64,000 nt of DNA from Colwellia sp. Lineage in GTDB: Bacteria; Pseudomonadota; Gammaproteobacteria; Enterobacterales; Alteromonadaceae. The translations under genes were made by a program, and so were the position numbers. A model generated the notes under the pieces. That model had not been told where the DNA came from, searched no databases, and saw nothing but the letters and a program-made list of their open reading frames with translations. The stretch covers positions 195,954 to 259,953 of the forward strand of contig JAHDIK010000002.1 in assembly GCA_020630795.1 (NCBI GenBank), read 5' to 3'. Shown one piece after another: positions 55,404 to 63,947 of the stretch; within the stretch, counting starts at the first letter, position 1; each line of letters begins with the position of its first letter.

Positions 55404-55486
55404 CTTTTAATTGAGGGTATTATCCTTCTTTATATAAAAGATGCACTACACTGTGATAAGTGCATTTAATGTTAAGCGAGAATAGA

Positions 55487-56722
55487 ATGGCAAGAGCAGT
55501 AATTTTTGTAATTGATAGTTTTGGAATAGGGCATGCACCGGACGCAGATAAATTTGGTGATATTGACTCAAACACCTTTGCAAACCTAGCTCAACGTTAT
55601 TTTGATGAAACAAATAAAGCAATTAATCTTCCTCATTTATCATCGTTAGGTTTAATAAAAGCCTGTGAAGAAGCGTCAGGGCGCACATTTCCGTACGTAG
55701 GAAACGAACCAACAAAAGGTGCTTATGGCCACGCGTATGAAATAAGCACAGGTAAAGATACGCCGAGCGGTCATTGGGAAATGGCAGGTGTACCCGTATT
55801 GTTCGATTGGACATACTTTTCAGATAGAGAAAATAGCTTTCCTCAATCACTTATCGAATCTATAAATACAGCAACGGGCTATGATGGAATGCTGGGTAAT
55901 TGTCATGCGTCAGGAACTACAATTATTGCATCACTCGGTGAAGAACATATAAAACGTAACATACCTATTTGTTATACCTCGGCTGATAGTGTATTTCAGG
56001 TTGCAGCGCATGAAGAACATTTTGGGTTAGACAACTTATATGCGTATTGTGAAAAAGTGCGAACCATTCTCGACGATCACAATATAGGACGTGTTATTGC
56101 TCGTCCATTTGTTGGAGAAACACCTGAAACATTCATCCGAACAGGAAATCGTCGCGACTATTCTGTTTTACCACCATCAACAACTGTTTTAGAAAAGCTG
56201 ACTAACAAAGGTGGTCAAGTAATAAGTGTAGGTAAAATTGCCGATATATTTGCACATCAGGGCATTACCACAAATACCAAAGCTACAGGAATTCCTGCAT
56301 TAATTGATGCAACGATTGATCACATTAATACGTCTGAAGACAACTGTATTATTTTTACTAACTTAGTTAATTTCGATCAAGACTTTGGACACAGACGAGA
56401 TCCAGTCGGATACGCCGAAGCGTTAGAGTACTTAGATAAACGCTTACCCGATATTTTTAACCAATTAAATGATGACGATATTGTATTTTTTACTGCCGAC
56501 CATGGCTGTGATCCAACATGGCCGGGTAACGACCATACACGAGAATACGTACCTATTTTGAGTTATCACAACCATATTGAATCAGTAAACCTTGGTGAAA
56601 GAACAACGTTTGCTGATTTAGGACAAACCATAGCTGAGTTATTTGACTTGGAACCTATGGAGTACGGAAACAGTTTTTACAAACAATTAAGTTTACCTAT
56701 TAATAAAAACGATAAAACATAA
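55487..56722 (+). CDS. deoB: Phosphopentomutase
   Basis: Interconverts (deoxy)ribose-1-phosphate and 5-phosphate, linking the phosphorylases to DeoC. It has 411 residues from the ATG at 55487. An upstream in-frame ATG adds nine residues, but MARAVIFVIDSFGIGHAPDA is the conserved start, with the metal ligand D10. The phospho-threonine is T92 in STGKDTPSGHWEMAGVPV. TADHGCDPTWPGNDHTREYVP supplies later metal ligands. Its ribosome site is weak (AAGCGAG). It lies about 43 bases before a TonB receptor gene in the same direction, an unusual operon partner. Confidence 0.96.
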   Translation: MARAVIFVIDSFGIGHAPDADKFGDIDSNTFANLAQRYFDETNKAINLPHLSSLGLIKACEEASGRTFPYVGNEPTKGAYGHAYEISTGKDTPSGHWEMAGVPVLFDWTYFSDRENSFPQSLIESINTATGYDGMLGNCHASGTTIIASLGEEHIKRNIPICYTSADSVFQVAAHEEHFGLDNLYAYCEKVRTILDDHNIGRVIARPFVGETPETFIRTGNRRDYSVLPPSTTVLEKLTNKGGQVISVGKIADIFAHQGITTNTKATGIPALIDATIDHINTSEDNCIIFTNLVNFDQDFGHRRDPVGYAEALEYLDKRLPDIFNQLNDDDIVFFTADHGCDPTWPGNDHTREYVPILSYHNHIESVNLGERTTFADLGQTIAELFDLEPMEYGNSFYKQLSLPINKNDKT

Positions 56723-56765
56723 ACATAAAAGCCTATTAAACAAAAATTAAGTGGAGATAAGTTAC

Positions 56766-59048
56766 ATGCAAAAGTTTAAGCAAAGTTCAATCGCCCTTTG
56801 TATACAAACGGTGATTGCAACCAGCGGTTTATTTGCTGTTCAATCTGCCTACGCAGAAGAAGCTAACGAACAAGAAGTTGTTGGTATTGAAGTTATCGAG
56901 GTAACCGCTCGTAAACGTACGGAAAATGTAAAAGATGTGCCTATTTCGGTTTCAGCGCTAACACCAAAGAAACTTGAAGTACTAGGTTCATCTGGTATGG
57001 ACGTTCGTGCTTTATCGGGTAAGGTACCAAGTTTACTCATAGAATCGTCGTTTGGTCGTACTTTTCCTCGCTTTTATATTCGTGGTTTAGGTAATACTGA
57101 TTTTGATCTATTAGCATCGCAGCCTGTATCACTGATCTATGATGACGTTGTTTTAGAAAATGCCTTAACTAAAGGTATGCCAATGTTCGATATTGAGCGC
57201 GTAGAAGTATTACGTGGTCCTCAAGGGACACTTTTTGGTCGTAATACACCCGCTGGTATCGTAAAAGTTCAATCCAAAAAACCAACGGAAGATTTTGATG
57301 CGACAGTATCGGCTTCATACGGTAGCTTTAACTCAACTGACTTACGCGCAGCAGTTGGTGGTGGTTTGACTGACACATTATCTGCACGTGTTTCATTATT
57401 ACGTCAAGATCGTTCTGATTGGATAGACAACAAAGCACCAGGTTTTGAGCAAAAAGATGAACTAGGTGGATATTCAGAGACTGCTGGTCGAGTGCAACTA
57501 TTATGGGAGCCTAGCGACGAATTTTCAGCGTTGTTTAATTACCATTTCCGTGATGCTGAAGCTGATGCTCGAGTATTCCGCGCTAATATTATTAAGCCAG
57601 GTACTAACGATTTAGTAGACAATTTTGAACGTGACGTGGTTTACCAAGATGCTGCAAGCCGTAACAAACAAACAGTTGATATGCAGGGTGCAAGTTTAAA
57701 ACTTGAGTACGATATGGGCAGCCATACTTTAACGTCTGTAACCGGTTACGAATCAGCCGAAATGTTTTCTGTAGGTGATATTGACGGTGGGTACGGGGCT
57801 TCATTCTTGCCTGCTATGGGGCCAGGCTTTATTCCTTTCCCTTCTGAAACTGGTGCTAAAATGCCAGATCACAAACAATTAACGCAAGAGATTCGTATTG
57901 CCAGTAATGACCTTGGCGCGCTTGATTATCAATTTGGTTTGTTCTTATTTGAAGAAGACTTAACAATTAATAACCTAAGTTTTAACACGTTAGGTACTCC
58001 TCCAGACTTTTCGGATATAGGCGCTAAAAATGGTGAAGCTATTCAAAATATGGAAACAAGTGCATGGGCTATATTTGGTTCACTTGATTATGAAGTATCA
58101 GACACTGTAAATATTAATGGTGGTTTACGTTACTCTAACGATGATCGTAGTTGGGACGGTACACTTGTTCAGTCACCTTTTGGTGCTCCAAGCTTTAGCG
58201 AATCTGCAGATGTAGATGATTCGCAAGTTAGTGGTGACATTAGCGTAAATTACCGCTGGACGGACCAAACTAACCTATACGCTCGAGTAGCGAAAGGTTA
58301 CCGTGCACCAAGTATTCAAGGTCGTAACTTATTGTTTTCTGGCAATGCTACAACGGCTGATTCAGAAACTGTAACTTCAATTGAGTCAGGTTTTAAAGCG
58401 ACTACTGCTGACAATATGGGGCGTTTAGACGGTTCTGTATTTTATTATCGCGTTAGCGACCAGCAGTTAACAGCTGTTGGTGGTACTGGTAACGTTGCCA
58501 GCCTATTAAATGCTGACCGTGCTGTAGGTTACGGTTTTGAATTAGACGGTGAGTACTTTATTACTGCTGATTTAGTTGTGGGCGCAAACTTAAGTTATAA
58601 CCATACTGAATTGCAAGACAGCAATATTAGTGTTGCTCCATGTGGCGCAAGTTGTACGGTAAAAGATCCTATCAACGTTGATGGTCAAGCTGTTATAGAC
58701 GGTAACTCTTTACCACAATCGCCTGAGTGGATTGGTAACTTAAACGCACGTTGGTCTAAAGAAATGGGCGACGGTGAATTATACGTATACACTGATTGGG
58801 CTTACCGCAGTAAAGTTAACTTCTTCTTGTATGAATCAACTGAGTTTACAGGTGACGCATTATTAGAAGGTGGTATTCGTGTAGGTTACGAGTGGAGTGG
58901 TGATGATGCAGAATATGAAGTAGCTGCATATGGCCGAAACATTACTGACGAAGAACAACTTACTGGTGCAATCGACTTTAACAACTTAACGGGTTATGTA
59001 AATGAACCTCGTTTCTTTGGTGTAGAGTTTAAAGCTAATTTTTACTAA
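56766..59048 (+). CDS. TonB-dependent receptor
   Basis: 760 residues from the ATG at 56766, with GGAG nine bases before it; a GTG five codons earlier is in frame but overlaps that ribosome site. The signal peptide ends at AYA (residue 30). A TonB box-like segment IEVIEVTARKR follows, then the plug (about 55-175, with IERVEVLRGPQGTLFGRNTP) and the barrel ending in FFGVEFKANFY. The type is that of the broad siderophore/vitamin-like and iron-complex receptors used by marine bacteria for many nutrients. Co-orientation with deoB and position among nucleoside genes suggest nucleosides or related compounds as cargo; this is inference. Confidence 0.9.
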   Translation: MQKFKQSSIALCIQTVIATSGLFAVQSAYAEEANEQEVVGIEVIEVTARKRTENVKDVPISVSALTPKKLEVLGSSGMDVRALSGKVPSLLIESSFGRTFPRFYIRGLGNTDFDLLASQPVSLIYDDVVLENALTKGMPMFDIERVEVLRGPQGTLFGRNTPAGIVKVQSKKPTEDFDATVSASYGSFNSTDLRAAVGGGLTDTLSARVSLLRQDRSDWIDNKAPGFEQKDELGGYSETAGRVQLLWEPSDEFSALFNYHFRDAEADARVFRANIIKPGTNDLVDNFERDVVYQDAASRNKQTVDMQGASLKLEYDMGSHTLTSVTGYESAEMFSVGDIDGGYGASFLPAMGPGFIPFPSETGAKMPDHKQLTQEIRIASNDLGALDYQFGLFLFEEDLTINNLSFNTLGTPPDFSDIGAKNGEAIQNMETSAWAIFGSLDYEVSDTVNINGGLRYSNDDRSWDGTLVQSPFGAPSFSESADVDDSQVSGDISVNYRWTDQTNLYARVAKGYRAPSIQGRNLLFSGNATTADSETVTSIESGFKATTADNMGRLDGSVFYYRVSDQQLTAVGGTGNVASLLNADRAVGYGFELDGEYFITADLVVGANLSYNHTELQDSNISVAPCGASCTVKDPINVDGQAVIDGNSLPQSPEWIGNLNARWSKEMGDGELYVYTDWAYRSKVNFFLYESTEFTGDALLEGGIRVGYEWSGDDAEYEVAAYGRNITDEEQLTGAIDFNNLTGYVNEPRFFGVEFKANFY

Positions 59049-59073
59049 TCATTAGTTAAATAGTAGATATTAA

Positions 59074-59101
59074 AAAGGCTAGCGTGTGCTAGCCTTTTTA
59101 T
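59074..59101. terminator. Bidirectional terminator between the second TonB receptor and deoD
   Basis: AAAAAGGCTAGC and GCTAGCCTTTTT form a perfect twelve-base-pair stem with loop GTGT, then ATTTTT. It is symmetrical and lies between convergent genes. Confidence 0.92.
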
Positions 59102-59149
59102 TTTTACCTAAGAATTAACGGTGTAATTTATTGGTACTTTTAATAAGTG

Positions 59150-59854
59150 TTATAAAATACTTTCTAGTGTTAATTCCATCATATCTTTAAACGTTGTTTC
59201 ACGTTCGTCAGCCGATGTTTGTTCGCCTGTTTTAATATGATCGCTTACCGTTAACACACACAATGCTTTTTTACCGTATTCAGCGGCAACGCCATATAAA
59301 CCTGCTGCTTCCATTTCAACGGCTAAAATACCGTATTTTTCCATTAATGCGAACATTTCAGGTTGAGGTGTGTAGAACAAATCAGCCGTAAAAATGTTAC
59401 CCACGTGAATTTTTTTACCAATTTTATCAGCTGTGTTTGCTACTTTTTGAAGTAAACCGAAGTCAGCCGTGGCTGCAAAATCACATTGATTTAAACGCAT
59501 TCTGTTTACGTTTGAATCAGTACTTGCAGACATACCTACAATAACATCTCTTACTTTTATATCGTCACGTACTGCGCCACATGAGCCAATACGTATAATG
59601 TTTTCAACGCCGTAATCTTTGTACAGCTCAGTTGCGTATATAGAAACTGAAGGAATGCCCATACCAGAACCCATCACTGAAATGGGTTGGCCTTTATAAG
59701 TGCCAGTGTAGCCAAACATGTTACGTACACGTGTTACACATTTTGCATCGTCTAAAAAATTTTCTGCAATGAATTTTGCTCGAAGTGGATCGCCAGGCAT
59801 TAATACTGTTTTTGCGAAATCGTTTGGGCCTGCTTCTATATGTGGTGTTGCCAT
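59150..59854 (-). CDS. deoD: Purine nucleoside phosphorylase, DeoD type
   Basis: Phosphorolysis of inosine, guanosine, adenosine and the deoxy forms to base and sugar-1-phosphate. It has 234 residues (E. coli DeoD 239). [20 protein letters not shown] at the start includes the family His and Gly. [20 protein letters not shown] and the [16 protein letters not shown] motif bind the sugar, and VSDHIKTGE contains the base-contacting aspartate. It is monocistronic by appearance, with 199 bases between it and the add stop. No RutR-like site is seen before it. Confidence 0.96.
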   Translation of the reverse strand: MATPHIEAGPNDFAKTVLMPGDPLRAKFIAENFLDDAKCVTRVRNMFGYTGTYKGQPISVMGSGMGIPSVSIYATELYKDYGVENIIRIGSCGAVRDDIKVRDVIVGMSASTDSNVNRMRLNQCDFAATADFGLLQKVANTADKIGKKIHVGNIFTADLFYTPQPEMFALMEKYGILAVEMEAAGLYGVAAEYGKKALCVLTVSDHIKTGEQTSADERETTFKDMMELTLESIL

Positions 59855-60053
59855 GAGAGATAACCTTTTTAGTTGTTAAAATCTCAGTAAGTTTCTAGCC
59901 AGTGTTAATTGAGCTGCTATCAAGGGTGTTTTACTGATGTGTTAATATCGTTTATTTATTACTTTATTTAAATAACAAAGAATAAAATGTAATTTTACTC
60001 AATGTGATGGGGTAAAGCTAGTTTGAAAACTATTTGTGTCTGTTAGCTACTGA

Positions 60054-61064
60054 TTACTGAGCTCGTTGTAATACCTTATTTATTAATTGCTGTTTTTCGG
60101 AATCTGACATAAATGCCATTTTTAATGCGTTTTCTTGCGATCGCGTAAGTTCTTCATTTGATAAACCTACAATGTCTTTCGCAATAGAGTATTCATGTTT
60201 AAGCTCAATGCCTTCAACTGCAGGATCGTCAGTATTTAAACACGCTGTAATTCCGTGATCTAAGAATTGTTTAACAGGGTGCTTTGTTAAGTCTGTTACT
60301 GTGCCCGTTTGAAAGTTTGACGTTAAGCAAGACTCAATCGCGATGTTATTTTCTCGCATGTAATCGAGCAAACTTTCGTCTAAATAACTTTTTACACCAT
60401 GGCCAATTCGTTCTGCTCGCAAATCTTTAATGGCTTGCCAAACACTTTCCGGGCCTCTTGCTTCACCAGCGTGAATTGTTATATGAAGGTTTGCATCTGA
60501 TACTTGTTTGAAGTGATCTATAAATAACTCGCCTGGAAAACCATATTCATCGCCAGCTAAATCAATAGCGATTAAATCGTTTTTATGTGCGAGTAGTCCA
60601 TCAAGTTCTTTTTGACAGGTTTCTACGCCAAAACTGCGGCTTAAAATACCAATAAGTTTTATTGATACAGGGTATTTTTTCATACCTTCTTTAATACCAT
60701 CAATTACTGCTGCCACAACATCTGCAATTGGTAGATTGTGAGTCATCGACATGTAGTATGGTGAAAAACGCAGTTCAGCGTAATCGATGCCAGCATTAAA
60801 TACGTCTTCCACATTTTCAAAGGCAATACGCTTGCAACAATCTAGGTTAGAAAGTACGGCAACACCCCAATCGAGCTTTTTTAAAAACGAAACTAAATCA
60901 GGTTCACTTTTAATAATTTGAACGTAAGGAATGAATTGCTCGAATTCGGTTACGGGTAGTGCAATGTTATTATTTTTCGCTAACTCCCAAATAGTTTTTG
61001 GGCGAATATTTCCGTCTAAATGTCGATGTAAATCGATTAAAGGTAACGTTGAATTTATCGTCAA
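60054..61064 (-). CDS. add: Adenosine deaminase
   Basis: Converts adenosine and deoxyadenosine to inosine and deoxyinosine, which DeoD then cleaves. It has 336 residues. The start codon is TTG (61064), supported by AGAGGA nine bases before it and by the conserved opening PLIDLHRHLDGNIRPKTIWE that follows at once. Zinc and catalytic motifs are HRHLDG, ITIHAGEARGPESVWQAI, RIGHGVKS and LNTDDPAVEG. The non-ATG start may hold expression down. It is in the same direction as deoD but well separated from it. Confidence 0.95.
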   Translation of the reverse strand: MTINSTLPLIDLHRHLDGNIRPKTIWELAKNNNIALPVTEFEQFIPYVQIIKSEPDLVSFLKKLDWGVAVLSNLDCCKRIAFENVEDVFNAGIDYAELRFSPYYMSMTHNLPIADVVAAVIDGIKEGMKKYPVSIKLIGILSRSFGVETCQKELDGLLAHKNDLIAIDLAGDEYGFPGELFIDHFKQVSDANLHITIHAGEARGPESVWQAIKDLRAERIGHGVKSYLDESLLDYMRENNIAIESCLTSNFQTGTVTDLTKHPVKQFLDHGITACLNTDDPAVEGIELKHEYSIAKDIVGLSNEELTRSQENALKMAFMSDSEKQQLINKVLQRAQ

Positions 61065-61179
61065 AGTATTGTTTCCTCTTGATTGTAATGATCTATAGCA
61101 ATCTTACCGTATATTATAGCTATTTTAATGAATTTATTATGGTATTAACCTACTAACACTGCTAAATTGGCGTGGGATT

Positions 61180-61203
61180 TGTCATCTAGGTGTCTAGACG
61201 TAA
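61180..61203. promoter_or_regulatory. MetJ-like tandem octamers upstream of aroG
   Basis: Three adjacent octamers, TGTCATCT, AGGTGTCT and AGACGTAA, match the MetJ consensus AGACGTCT in 5, 6 and 6 of 8 positions. The last two create the palindrome GTCTAGAC (61192-61199). They lie 45 bases before aroG. The site could instead belong to another regulator; TyrR boxes, expected for aroG in E. coli, were not recognised. Confidence 0.35.
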
Positions 61204-61247
61204 ATTAAAAATTATTATTTATACATTTCAAGTTAAGAGAATCTATT

Positions 61248-62300
61248 ATGTTTTACCAAACCGACGATGTTCGCATCAATAAAATCAAAGACTTATTACC
61301 TCCAGTAGCACTACTTGAGCGATTTCCATCTTCAAAAAATGCATCTAAGTCGGTTTTTGCAGGAAGAGAAGCTATTCACAATATACTTTCGGGTAGTGAT
61401 AAGCGTTTGCTCGTTGTTATTGGACCATGTTCAATTCACGATCCAGAAGCAGCAATAGAATACGGTAAACGCCTTGTTAAGCTTCGTGAAAAATACAAAG
61501 ATAATCTTGAAATTGTGATGAGAGTTTATTTTGAAAAGCCACGTACAACGGTTGGCTGGAAAGGCCTTATTAACGACCCATATATGGATGGTAGCTTTAA
61601 ATTAAATGACGGCTTGCGTTTAGGGCGTAAATTATTGCTTGATTTAAACGATATGGGATTACCTACAGCTGGTGAATTTTTAGATATGATTACACCACAA
61701 TACATGGCTGACTTTATGTGTTGGGGAGCTATTGGTGCAAGAACAACAGAAAGCCAAGTACATCGTGAGTTAGCGTCTGGTTTATCATGTCCGGTCGGGT
61801 TTAAAAATGGTACCGACGGAACCATTAAAGTAGCGGTTGATGCTATTGGCTCTGCGGCAGCGCCTCACCACTTTTTATCGGTAACCAAGTTAGGTCATTC
61901 TGCAATTGTTGAAACAACGGGTAACAAAGACTGCCACATTATTTTACGTGGCGGTAAAACAACAAATTATGATGCTGACAGTGTGAAAGAAGTGACTGAT
62001 TTATTAGAAAAATCAAAACTTAACACTAAAATTATGATTGATTTTAGTCACGCAAACAGTAATAAGAAGTTTGAAAATCAAATGTTGGTGTCTACCGATG
62101 TTAGTAACCAAATCGCGCAAGGCAACCATAATATTTTTGGTGTAATGGTAGAAAGTCATTTGGTTGAAGGTCGCCAAGATCTAGTTGACGGAAAAGCGCA
62201 AACTTATGGTCAGAGTATTACTGACGCATGTATTGGTTGGGAAGATACTGAAAAAATGTTGGCACAATTGAATGAAGCGGTAATTAAACGTCACGGATAA
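61248..62300 (+). CDS. aroG: 3-deoxy-7-phosphoheptulonate synthase (AroG type)
   Basis: First step of aromatic amino-acid synthesis: condenses phosphoenolpyruvate and erythrose-4-phosphate. It has 350 residues, the same length as E. coli AroG, and follows it almost without gaps (MFYQTDDVRINKIKDLLPPV at the start, DACIGWEDTE near the end). Active-site motifs are VVIGPCSIHDPEAA with the metal cysteine, EKPRTTVGWKGLINDP, GARTTESQVHRELASGLSCP and MIDFSHANSNKKFENQ. The close match suggests the phenylalanine-sensitive isozyme, but feedback specificity cannot be proven from motifs seen by eye. It is monocistronic, ending at a strong terminator. Confidence 0.95.
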   Translation: MFYQTDDVRINKIKDLLPPVALLERFPSSKNASKSVFAGREAIHNILSGSDKRLLVVIGPCSIHDPEAAIEYGKRLVKLREKYKDNLEIVMRVYFEKPRTTVGWKGLINDPYMDGSFKLNDGLRLGRKLLLDLNDMGLPTAGEFLDMITPQYMADFMCWGAIGARTTESQVHRELASGLSCPVGFKNGTDGTIKVAVDAIGSAAAPHHFLSVTKLGHSAIVETTGNKDCHIILRGGKTTNYDADSVKEVTDLLEKSKLNTKIMIDFSHANSNKKFENQMLVSTDVSNQIAQGNHNIFGVMVESHLVEGRQDLVDGKAQTYGQSITDACIGWEDTEKMLAQLNEAVIKRHG

Positions 62301-62356
62301 TTTCTAATAGTAAACATAAAAAAACATATCTTTATACGGATTATTGATTCAACTTG

Positions 62357-62387
62357 GAGCTACTAAATTTAGTTAGTAGCTCTTTTT
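62357..62387 (+). terminator. Intrinsic terminator after aroG
   Basis: GAGCTACTAA and TTAGTAGCTC form a ten-base-pair stem around ATTTAG, followed by TTTTT. Confidence 0.92.
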
Positions 62388-62540
62388 ATTATTTAGTACT
62401 TAAACATAATTAATAGATTTCTGGTACAAGTTAACTTCATCATTTAGTAAATTATAAAGGTGCATGATTAGTCATTTTTTCAAAGAGTTATATGGAGTTT
62501 TTAAAAATATTCTATAATATTAGTTGTAAGAGTGGCGACC

Positions 62541-62709
62541 ATGACTAAATTTACTTTCTTAGATACGGAAAGAACCAGGTTTAGCTCATCATAAAGGTAA
62601 TTACCGGATTATCGACCTAGTCTGTATAGAATATGAAGATTCTGCTCCTACTGGAAATGCTTTTAAACTAAAAACTAATCCTGAAGAAAAAAATCTGTTA
62701 AGTCAATAA
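62541..62709 (+). pseudogene. Frameshifted fragment of a DnaQ-like 3'-5' exonuclease gene
   Basis: From the ATG the frame reads MTKFTFLDTERT, matching the start of DNA polymerase III epsilon (VLDTETTG), including the exonuclease I Asp and Glu. One extra base near 62577 shifts the frame. In the next frame the sequence continues as GLAHHKGNYRIIDLVCIE and then PTGNAFKLKTNPEEKN. This follows the epsilon pattern of GHRIIEIGCVE and LTGNNFHVYLKPDR. It stops at 62709, about 55 residues into a protein of about 240. The remaining domains are absent, so it is a decayed partial copy. The intact dnaQ must lie elsewhere, since it is essential. Confidence 0.65.
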
Positions 62710-62739
62710 ATTATATTAGTTTTATTAAAGGGATTTTAC

Positions 62740-63561
62740 ATGTTTAAGAAGCTTATTTTTACTTGTTCTTTTTTGTTTTCTTCAATAGCATTTGCTAACG
62801 CTCCATCTTACTTTGACAAAGAAATTGATAATGAATATAGGGCATTGATCAGGCATGTTAAGGAAATGTTACCTGAAACAAAATTGCAGTTAGCATACTT
62901 ACCATCTTTCTATCCATATAGCTTGTTAGATATTCACCCTACTAAATTTAAGAACAATAAAGATAAGCGAGCTTTTGTAAACTTTAACTTTGGTGTCTTT
63001 GGAAGTGCTTTATTAAATATTAATAAAAGGGAATTAACTAGTTTACCAGGCATTTCAATTTGTAAAGAAGTTAAATGTGAGAACGAGCGAATATTATTGA
63101 TTAAAGAGTTTGTAAAAGAATCAGCTAAAGAAATAGAATCGTTTATAGATAATAATAATTTTTTTATTCTTCAACAAACTGCTCCACATGTATATCGAGT
63201 AAACAATACTTTTTTTAGTCCAACCCAATTAATCACTTATTACCCATCAAAACAGGCAGGTTTTATCCCTTCTGGTGATTACAAAATTTCTAAGCCTGAA
63301 GATGAAAAAAAACTAATGAATTTATCTAGTGTTTCACAAGCTTTAAGAAAGCTCATGACTAAGTATAAAGTTGCAGCCATCACAAAAGAAAATAAAGATA
63401 CTTTGAATGTTATATTTGGTGGCATGGGAGATAATCACTGGGGAATTGTGTTAAATCATAAACATGACTTCCCAAACTCCGGTGATTACAGCAATATTGG
63501 TCTGGAATACGACATTGTAAAAAAAATATCTGATGTAAGTTTTTACTATCAAACCAATTAA
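62740..63561 (+). CDS. Exported protein of unknown function
   Basis: 273 residues with a clear signal peptide (MFKKLIFTCSFLFSSIAFANA, about 20 residues ending FANA). The mature protein is lysine- and asparagine-rich, without membrane helices, repeats or cysteine pairs beyond C-K-E-V-K-C near residue 105. I recognise no catalytic motif. Near the C terminus the pattern FGGMGDNHWGIVLNHKHDFP resembles no family I know. GGGATTTTAC supplies the ribosome site. Base composition looks more AT-rich than in the neighbouring biosynthetic genes, and it sits between a dnaQ fragment and tRNA genes, so recent acquisition is possible. A real gene is likely from its start context and signal peptide. Confidence 0.6.
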   Translation: MFKKLIFTCSFLFSSIAFANAPSYFDKEIDNEYRALIRHVKEMLPETKLQLAYLPSFYPYSLLDIHPTKFKNNKDKRAFVNFNFGVFGSALLNINKRELTSLPGISICKEVKCENERILLIKEFVKESAKEIESFIDNNNFFILQQTAPHVYRVNNTFFSPTQLITYYPSKQAGFIPSGDYKISKPEDEKKLMNLSSVSQALRKLMTKYKVAAITKENKDTLNVIFGGMGDNHWGIVLNHKHDFPNSGDYSNIGLEYDIVKKISDVSFYYQTN

Positions 63562-63636
63562 TCATAATTTTTTGGTTAACATACTGAATTTAATAAATAA
63601 TCGTGAGTTTTTAATGGACTGGTAAATGATTTTTAA

Positions 63637-63801
63637 CTAGTTATTTCCGTTTAAAACCGAATGAGCCATTACAACATATTTAGTGGTTTCAGGATTATTC
63701 AATAGCCCTAGGTTTATAAGAGCCATATTAAGTGCACGAATTGAAAAGAGCATAAAGTCTTCGTCGCAATCAAACCTAGCTAAACAAGGTCGTATTAAGT
63801 T
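63637..63801 (-). pseudogene. Orphan coding fragment beside the tRNA genes
   Basis: On the minus strand, 54 codons between two stops read like protein: LARFDCDEDFMLFSIRALNM, then LINLGLLNN, ending VVMAHSVLNGNN. There is no ATG at the beginning, so it looks like the C-terminal end of a lost gene; an internal ATG would give 44 residues or fewer. I do not recognise it. It lies 33 bases from the tRNA-Val 3' end. Confidence 0.35.
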
Positions 63802-63833
63802 CTATGAAAAATCAATTTTTAGATTAAGATAAT

Positions 63834-63909
63834 TGGTGGACGATACTGGGCTTGAACCAGTGACCCCCGCCTTGTAAGGGCGGTGCTCTCCCAACTGAGC
63901 TAATCGTCC
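63834..63909 (-). tRNA. tRNA-Val (anticodon UAC)
   Basis: 76 bases including an encoded CCA end. The acceptor stem GGACGAT pairs with ATCGTCC, the D-arm has AGCTCAGTTGGGAGAGC, the anticodon stem is CCGCC/GGCGG with loop CTTACAA (anticodon at 63874-63876), and the T-arm has GGTTCAAGC. The overall pattern follows bacterial tRNA-Val(UAC). Confidence 0.97.
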
Positions 63910-63947
63910 ATATATAGATATGAATCTAGGATGTAATGTTAAATGAT

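Larger units (their letters stand above)
55135..55486. other. Divergent promoter region of udk and deoB
   Basis: 352 bases without a gene. It contains a near-consensus RutR-like dyad (55268), a second related dyad (55388), and an ATGCACT/AGTGCAT hairpin (55441-55465) just before deoB. AT-rich DNA lies between them. A TTGAGG to TATAAA pair at about 55411-55438 could be the deoB promoter, though neither hexamer is perfect. Confidence 0.55.
62301..62739 (+). other. Intergenic region after aroG
   Basis: 439 bases. It contains the aroG terminator (62357-62387), about 150 bases of AT-rich DNA without recognisable content, and the broken dnaQ-like fragment (62541-62709), followed by the ribosome site of the next gene. 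No intact gene was found. Confidence 0.6.
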
